Source: JBFWWW01 sp050245975
GTDB taxonomy: Bacteria; Pseudomonadota; Alphaproteobacteria; Rhizobiales; Hyphomicrobiaceae
NCBI GenBank assembly: GCA_050245975.1
Contig: JBFWWW010000164.1
Coordinates: 1-9,066, forward strand
Direction: 5' to 3'
DNA length: 9,066 nucleotides
The notes under the pieces were generated by a model. It was not told where the DNA came from and did not search any database. It saw only the letters and a list, made by a program, of their open reading frames with translations. Positions 6,002 through 9,066 of this stretch are shown here, one piece after another. How positions within the stretch are numbered: the stretch's first letter is position 1; the number at the start of each line of letters is the position of its first letter. A program made the translations under genes and the position numbers.

Positions 6002-7516
6002 GTGATCTCGATCCAGTCCGGTATGCTGCTGGCGCTCGGCTTCCTTGCGGCCGGCCTGCTCGCGCTGCTGGTGGCGCCGGCTCTGTGGGCGCGGGCCGTG
6101 CGCATCACGACGCAGCGCATCAAGCAGAACATCCCGGTGAGCGGGGCCGAGATCAGGGCCGATCGCGACCGCATGAAGGCGGAGTTCGCCGTTCGCGTCC
6201 ATCGGCTCGAGAAGGACCTGGAAGAGACGAAGCTCGCACGCACGCGCCAGCTCATCGAGATCAACCGGCGCGACGCCCGCATTTCAGCCCTCGAGACGCA
6301 AAAAACCGAGATCGGCGCGATCCTCGAAGAGAACCAGAATGCCCGGCGCGTGCTGGAGTTGACGATCAGCGACCGGCTGCCAAAGGTCGAGGCAAGGCTC
6401 GCGGAGGCCAAGAAGCTGCTGTTCGATCGGGACCGCGAGCTTGCCGAGCTTACGCAGGCGGCGCGCCGGCAGGGCGTTGCGCTCGAGGAAGCGACGACCA
6501 TCAACGCGCAGCAGCAGTCGGAGATCGACCGTTTGTCGACCGCGCTGACGACACGCGGCAACCGCAACCGTCAATCGCTGGCCGATCCGCGATTCGAGGG
6601 CGAACTCGCCTTGCGGTCGGAGATTGACGCGCTGCGCGCCAAGACGCGCGAGCAGGCCTCTCTCATCAACCGTTTGCAGAGCCAGATCGGCCGTGGAGGC
6701 TTCGCGCGGCACGAGGCTGACCTGCCGGGCTCCGCGGCCGATGCCAGCCAGGAGCGGGCCCGCGATACGCTCGCCGAAGCGGAGTCTTCGCTCAGACTGG
6801 TTCGGATCGCGGCCAGCGGCACGGAGCCCGGACCCGCGTCGCAGCTCCAGCGGGAGCTGCAGGCGCTGAAAGCCAAGACGGAAGATCAGGCGAGCGAGAT
6901 TTCCCGCCTCAAGGCTGCGCTCGATACGTTCGAGCATGGCGAGGCGACAGGATTGAAGGACAGCAAGATCGCGCTCAAGGCGCGCCTGTCGGCCGCTGTC
7001 GCGCAGTCCGAGCAACAGGCCAATACGATCCGCAAGGTGCGCGCCGAGCTTGTCGCCGCCAACGAACGCCTCGCGCGGCAGTCCGCCCACTACATGGAGG
7101 AGATGCGCCGCCTCGGCGTCGGGACGCTGCCCGCCTCCGGCCAGGCGCGCCGATCGTCGGCCAATGGAGCCCGCCGCACGCTGGCCGAGCGCATCGCCGA
7201 GCATGCGCGTACGCAGGCCCGGCCAGGCCCCGCGGCCGATGAGGTTCAGCCGCCAAAGGCCTCCGTCGATACGCGGATCGAGACGGCGAGGGAGGGCCCT
7301 GCGCCCGAGCAGCCCCCCGCCGCTGAGCTACAACCCGAACCGTCCGCCGAGTTCGACACTTCTGCTCCGGAGAAGCCCAAGGCCGCCGAGCCGGTTGTCG
7401 TGGAGGCCGAGCCCATGCCTGCGGCGCCGAAGGCCGAGATTGCGGATCCGGCCCCCGTTCCCCAGCGGCGCCCGCGCCTGTTCGATCGCATAACGAACAT
7501 CGCCGCCAAGAATTGA
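6002..7516 (+). CDS. Membrane-anchored coiled-coil protein of unknown function
   Basis: I do not recognise a named family. The 504-residue product has one N-terminal membrane helix (about residues 7-29) followed at once by a basic stretch (RAVRITTQRIKQ). By the positive-inside rule the remainder should lie in the cytoplasm. Residues about 45-400 are charged, heptad-like and almost free of proline, typical of long coiled coil, with short breaks near 185-200, 230-248 and 270-280. Two or three copies of an internal repeat are visible (204-229, 282-307, more weakly 323-350). The last 100 residues are Pro/Ala/Glu-rich and end in a basic RRPRLFDRITNIAAKN tail. The start is GTG 6002, supported by GAGG eight bases upstream; no in-frame ATG lies near. 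It could be a scaffold or a structural partner of envelope or division machinery, but that is only architecture-based. Confidence 0.85.
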   Translation: MISIQSGMLLALGFLAAGLLALLVAPALWARAVRITTQRIKQNIPVSGAEIRADRDRMKAEFAVRVHRLEKDLEETKLARTRQLIEINRRDARISALETQKTEIGAILEENQNARRVLELTISDRLPKVEARLAEAKKLLFDRDRELAELTQAARRQGVALEEATTINAQQQSEIDRLSTALTTRGNRNRQSLADPRFEGELALRSEIDALRAKTREQASLINRLQSQIGRGGFARHEADLPGSAADASQERARDTLAEAESSLRLVRIAASGTEPGPASQLQRELQALKAKTEDQASEISRLKAALDTFEHGEATGLKDSKIALKARLSAAVAQSEQQANTIRKVRAELVAANERLARQSAHYMEEMRRLGVGTLPASGQARRSSANGARRTLAERIAEHARTQARPGPAADEVQPPKASVDTRIETAREGPAPEQPPAAELQPEPSAEFDTSAPEKPKAAEPVVVEAEPMPAAPKAEIADPAPVPQRRPRLFDRITNIAAKN

Positions 7517-7660
7517 GGTCGCTCCCCGGCGACTGGTTCGCAAGACGCAATCTCATCCGAGCTTGCGGATTTCCGACCTTCGTTCGGCCGGCATCGTCGC
7601 ACAACCCACTGCAGCCACATTCCGACAGTAGCGGGTGGGTGGGGACCCGGTGAGCCAGCC

Positions 7661-8542
7661 ATGAGCACAGACAAAGGTTTGGAAACAGACCGGACGGCCG
7701 ACGATGTCGAGACCGTCGGTCCGCCGCCGCATCAGCCCGATGCTGTCCGCGAGGATGCTCTCGACGTGGTCGTGGATGACGACGTCCGTGCAGACGCGAT
7801 CGCAGCAGAACCTGACGTGCCACCCGCCGTGCTGCCGGCAGAAGACGCCGACCTTCCGCCTCCGGAGCCCGCTGTCCTGATGGCGGCTGATTTTGCCGTC
7901 GATCCCGGACACGGCGACGTCCTGGCGCCCGAGCCCGAGACCATCGATCCGAGGATCGCGCGCCTTGCCGACCGGATTCTCTCCGTTGCCGAGCGGATGA
8001 AGGCGGAGCCGGCGGAAATCGTTCCTGACGCACATGAGGCCTGGCCTCGTGCAGAACTCCTGCGCTCCAGCGATGCTCTGGACCTGACCGCGCTCGGTCT
8101 TGCGGCACTCCTCGCGCCTCGGGCGTCGTTGATTCCGGAAGCAGGAAGCGGCGAGGCCCGCGCAGAGCCGCAGCCGGCCCAAAAGCCCGTGCTGACGGTG
8201 CGCGAGGTTCTCGAGAACGCGGCACCGAGACTGCAGTCCGCGGAAGCCCGGGACGAACCCGCCATCGCGCCGCCGGGCGTGCCGCTCGATGTTCTGAAGG
8301 CCTGGGTGGAACAGGCCGAGGCGGACACTCGTGTCGCCGCCGATCGCGCATCCCCATCGGCCGAGGATCACTTTTCGGTTGTGCAGCGCAGCGCATATTC
8401 CGTGCTGCAATATCCGGGCGATCACCGTGGTGTCGCCTCGACGTGGGACGTTATGCTCAAGGGCATCAGCGGATTCGCCGCCGGCCTTGCGACATCAGCT
8501 CTCGCCGGCTTTCTCCTGTTGCATTTTATGTCAGGGAATTGA
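7661..8542 (+). CDS. Acidic proline-rich protein with C-terminal membrane anchor
   Basis: I do not recognise the family. The 293-residue protein is strongly acidic and rich in Pro, Ala, Asp and Glu over residues 1-95, so it is probably disordered there. Short helical segments follow: IDPRIARLADRILSVAERMK (95-114), LTALGLAALLAPR (142-154), VLTVREVLENAAPRL (177-191) and PLDVLKAWVEQAEADTRV (208-225). A single hydrophobic helix at about 269-290 is followed by only three residues, a tail-anchored layout that places the bulk in the cytoplasm. ATG 7661 has a good GGTGAG site six bases upstream. The 144-bp gap before it holds a loose inverted repeat (CGCAAG at 7539, CTTGCG at 7562) and three G-runs (7633-7644), neither convincing as a terminator. 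With the preceding coiled-coil gene it forms a same-strand pair of membrane-tethered cytoplasmic proteins. Confidence 0.82.
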   Translation: MSTDKGLETDRTADDVETVGPPPHQPDAVREDALDVVVDDDVRADAIAAEPDVPPAVLPAEDADLPPPEPAVLMAADFAVDPGHGDVLAPEPETIDPRIARLADRILSVAERMKAEPAEIVPDAHEAWPRAELLRSSDALDLTALGLAALLAPRASLIPEAGSGEARAEPQPAQKPVLTVREVLENAAPRLQSAEARDEPAIAPPGVPLDVLKAWVEQAEADTRVAADRASPSAEDHFSVVQRSAYSVLQYPGDHRGVASTWDVMLKGISGFAAGLATSALAGFLLLHFMSGN

Positions 8543-8641
8543 TCAGGCTTGACTGGGCTCGTCCATTTTCGTGGTGCAGACTGCAGCCAGTGTCATCGCG
8601 CCGTCGCGTTCATGCTGTGTTAAGGCGCGATCATCTTCAAT

Positions 8642-8651
8642 CCCTGCAGGG
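8642..8651. repeat. 10-bp palindrome CCCTGCAGGG abutting the DnaA box
   Basis: This perfect palindrome ends one base before the DnaA box that starts at 8652. It may be an operator half of a composite regulatory site, or chance in GC-rich DNA. The rest of the 210-bp region 8543-8752 shows no gene and no convincing vegetative promoter. Confidence 0.5.
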
Positions 8652-8660
8652 TTATCCACA
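8652..8660 (+). promoter_or_regulatory. Perfect consensus DnaA box TTATCCACA
   Basis: The nonamer TTATCCACA is identical to the high-affinity consensus bound by the replication initiator DnaA. It lies in the 210-bp intergenic region, about 93 bases before the next start codon. An exact nonamer is expected well under once in a window of this size, even counting both strands, and less in GC-rich DNA. I noticed no other exact copy in the window. Confidence 0.6.
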
Positions 8661-8752
8661 CCACGCGCGGAAGATCAGTGCTCAGACAAATTGGTGCTGA
8701 TACAGTTGCGGCTTACGGGTGGGAGCAACTCGGCCTTTAGAGGGAGGCGAGC

Positions 8753-8998
8753 GTGTTATCCAAGAAGCGTTGTCCACATACCGGAATTGTCAATTTCTTC
8801 TCCCAGGCGGACCCCTACATGGCAGTCGGCTCCGTGCGCAAGGCCGCTGACGAGTCCGTATTCCACTGGCGGTTCTACGGCGACGAGGAGCTGACGTCGG
8901 GCGCCGTCGTGGATATGAAGGCAGCCGAGCGCTGCGTCGCCAGCCTGTACCGGCAGTCGGTCGAGCGGGATGCGCATACGGTCGACGAGGCCGCCTAG
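8753..8998 (+). CDS. Small uncharacterised protein, 81 residues
   Basis: I do not recognise the product. It is a small soluble-looking protein with a basic N-terminus (LSKKR), a central aromatic stretch (HTGIVNFFSQADPYMAVGSV and FHWRFYGDEE) and a C-terminal helix-like segment (MKAAERCVASLYRQSVERDA). It has two cysteines but no metal-binding pattern, signal peptide or membrane helix. The start is GTG 8753, chosen because a strong AGGGAGG ribosome site ends five bases upstream. The alternative ATG at 8819 lacks such a site and would remove the aromatic motif. Two DnaA-box-like sequences lie within the first 26 bases of the frame. The gene is followed by a palindrome and a terminator hairpin, so it is probably a single-gene transcript. 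The ribosome site and terminator argue that it is real. Confidence 0.7.
   Translation: MLSKKRCPHTGIVNFFSQADPYMAVGSVRKAADESVFHWRFYGDEELTSGAVVDMKAAERCVASLYRQSVERDAHTVDEAA
8755..8763 (+). promoter_or_regulatory. DnaA-box-like site TTATCCAAG (weak)
   Basis: Seven of nine bases match the DnaA consensus TTATCCACA. It begins within the GTG start codon of the 81-residue gene. It gains weight only from a better site 15 bases downstream in the same orientation. Confidence 0.3.
8770..8778 (+). promoter_or_regulatory. DnaA-box-like site TTGTCCACA
   Basis: Eight of nine bases match TTATCCACA; the only difference is G at the third position. It has the same orientation as the perfect box at 8652 and the weaker one at 8755. 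A locally AT-richer stretch, GGAATTGTCAATTTCTTC at about 8783-8800, follows directly. Confidence 0.4.
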
Positions 8999-9001
8999 GC
9001 C

Positions 9002-9017
9002 GGCGATCGCGATCGCC
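9002..9017. repeat. 16-bp perfect palindrome after the small gene
   Basis: GGCGATCGCGATCGCC is self-complementary over its full length and starts three bases after the stop codon of the 81-residue gene. As RNA it could fold as a six-pair stem with a CGCG loop. It may act with the hairpin 15 bases further on to end transcription, or be a protein-binding site. Confidence 0.6.
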
Positions 9018-9031
9018 TTGCGTTGAAGAAT

Positions 9032-9051
9032 GGGCGTTCGGACGCCCCTTT
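9032..9051. terminator. Likely bidirectional intrinsic terminator
   Basis: GGGCGT (9032-9037) and ACGCCC (9042-9047) form a perfect six-pair GC-rich stem around the four-base loop TCGG. It is followed by CTTT on the plus strand and, on the minus strand, by ATTCTTC. The T-tracts are short, as is common in high-GC alphaproteobacteria. It would end the 81-residue gene and possibly a gene entering from the right. Confidence 0.55.
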
Positions 9052-9066
9052 GTGCTGTCCGGAGCG

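Noticed and set aside
7633..7644. G-quadruplex in front of the tail-anchored gene
   Set aside because: Only three runs of three or more G are present; the next bases are CCC, so a simple quadruplex is incomplete.
6975..8396. 473-codon minus-strand frame spanning two plus-strand genes
   Set aside because: Arg/Pro/Ala-rich shadow that crosses the intergenic region of two genes with good ribosome sites on the plus strand.
7661..8542. Possible PopZ-like polar organiser, because of the acidic proline-rich region
   Set aside because: The conserved PopZ N-terminal helix motif (ILASIRRII) and its C-terminal oligomerisation helices are absent, and PopZ has no membrane anchor.
8571..8894. 107-codon plus-strand frame across the DnaA-box region
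   Set aside because: It overlaps the better supported 81-residue gene in another frame, lacks a clear ribosome site and has a low-complexity Ser/Arg/Pro translation.

Overview
The window is high-GC DNA with tightly packed genes. Its gene content points to an alphaproteobacterium, most likely of the order Hyphomicrobiales (Rhizobiales). The strongest indicators are chpT, the histidine phosphotransferase of the CckA-ChpT-CtrA cell-cycle relay, and a DUF1134/EipA-family periplasmic envelope protein. Both are characteristic of Alphaproteobacteria. The genus cannot be fixed from the sequence alone. I see no transposase, integrase, CRISPR array, tRNA or rRNA, and no obvious compositional break, so this looks like ordinary vertically inherited chromosome.

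Layout from left to right. (1) 1-1505: guaA, GMP synthase, whose 5' end lies outside the window. (2) 1550-2482: a ten-helix EamA/DMT-type transporter on the same strand. (3) 2495-3602, minus strand: chpT followed by a single-domain CheY-like response regulator, facing the transporter tail to tail. (4) 3603-3856: a 254-bp divergent intergenic region with a candidate chpT promoter and two hairpins, one followed by a T-tract. (5) 3857-4681: cysQ, the 3'(2'),5'-bisphosphate nucleotidase. (6) 4821-5849: an EipA/DUF1134 protein with a signal peptide and a long Tyr/Pro-rich repeat region. (7) 6002-7516: an inner-membrane-anchored coiled-coil protein of unknown function. (8) 7661-8542: an acidic, proline-rich protein with one C-terminal membrane helix. 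(9) 8543-9066: an intergenic region with a perfect DnaA box, then a small uncharacterised 81-residue gene whose first codons hold two further DnaA-box-like sites, closed by a palindrome and a bidirectional-looking terminator hairpin.

How the parts may work together. The left side is housekeeping: purine synthesis, sulfur metabolism and export. The middle carries part of the CtrA phosphorelay, and a homologue of eipA, a known CtrA target in Brucella, lies close by. The eipA upstream region has an 8-bp direct repeat with an 11-bp period and a degenerate CtrA-like motif; the response-regulator leader has another CtrA-like motif. The two genes after eipA encode cytoplasm-facing membrane proteins rich in coiled coil or disorder, so 4821-8542 may be an envelope or cell-organisation cluster. 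That is inference. The least explained signal is the DnaA-box cluster at 8652-8778, which could be a DnaA-controlled promoter, a DnaA-titration site or the edge of a replication origin.
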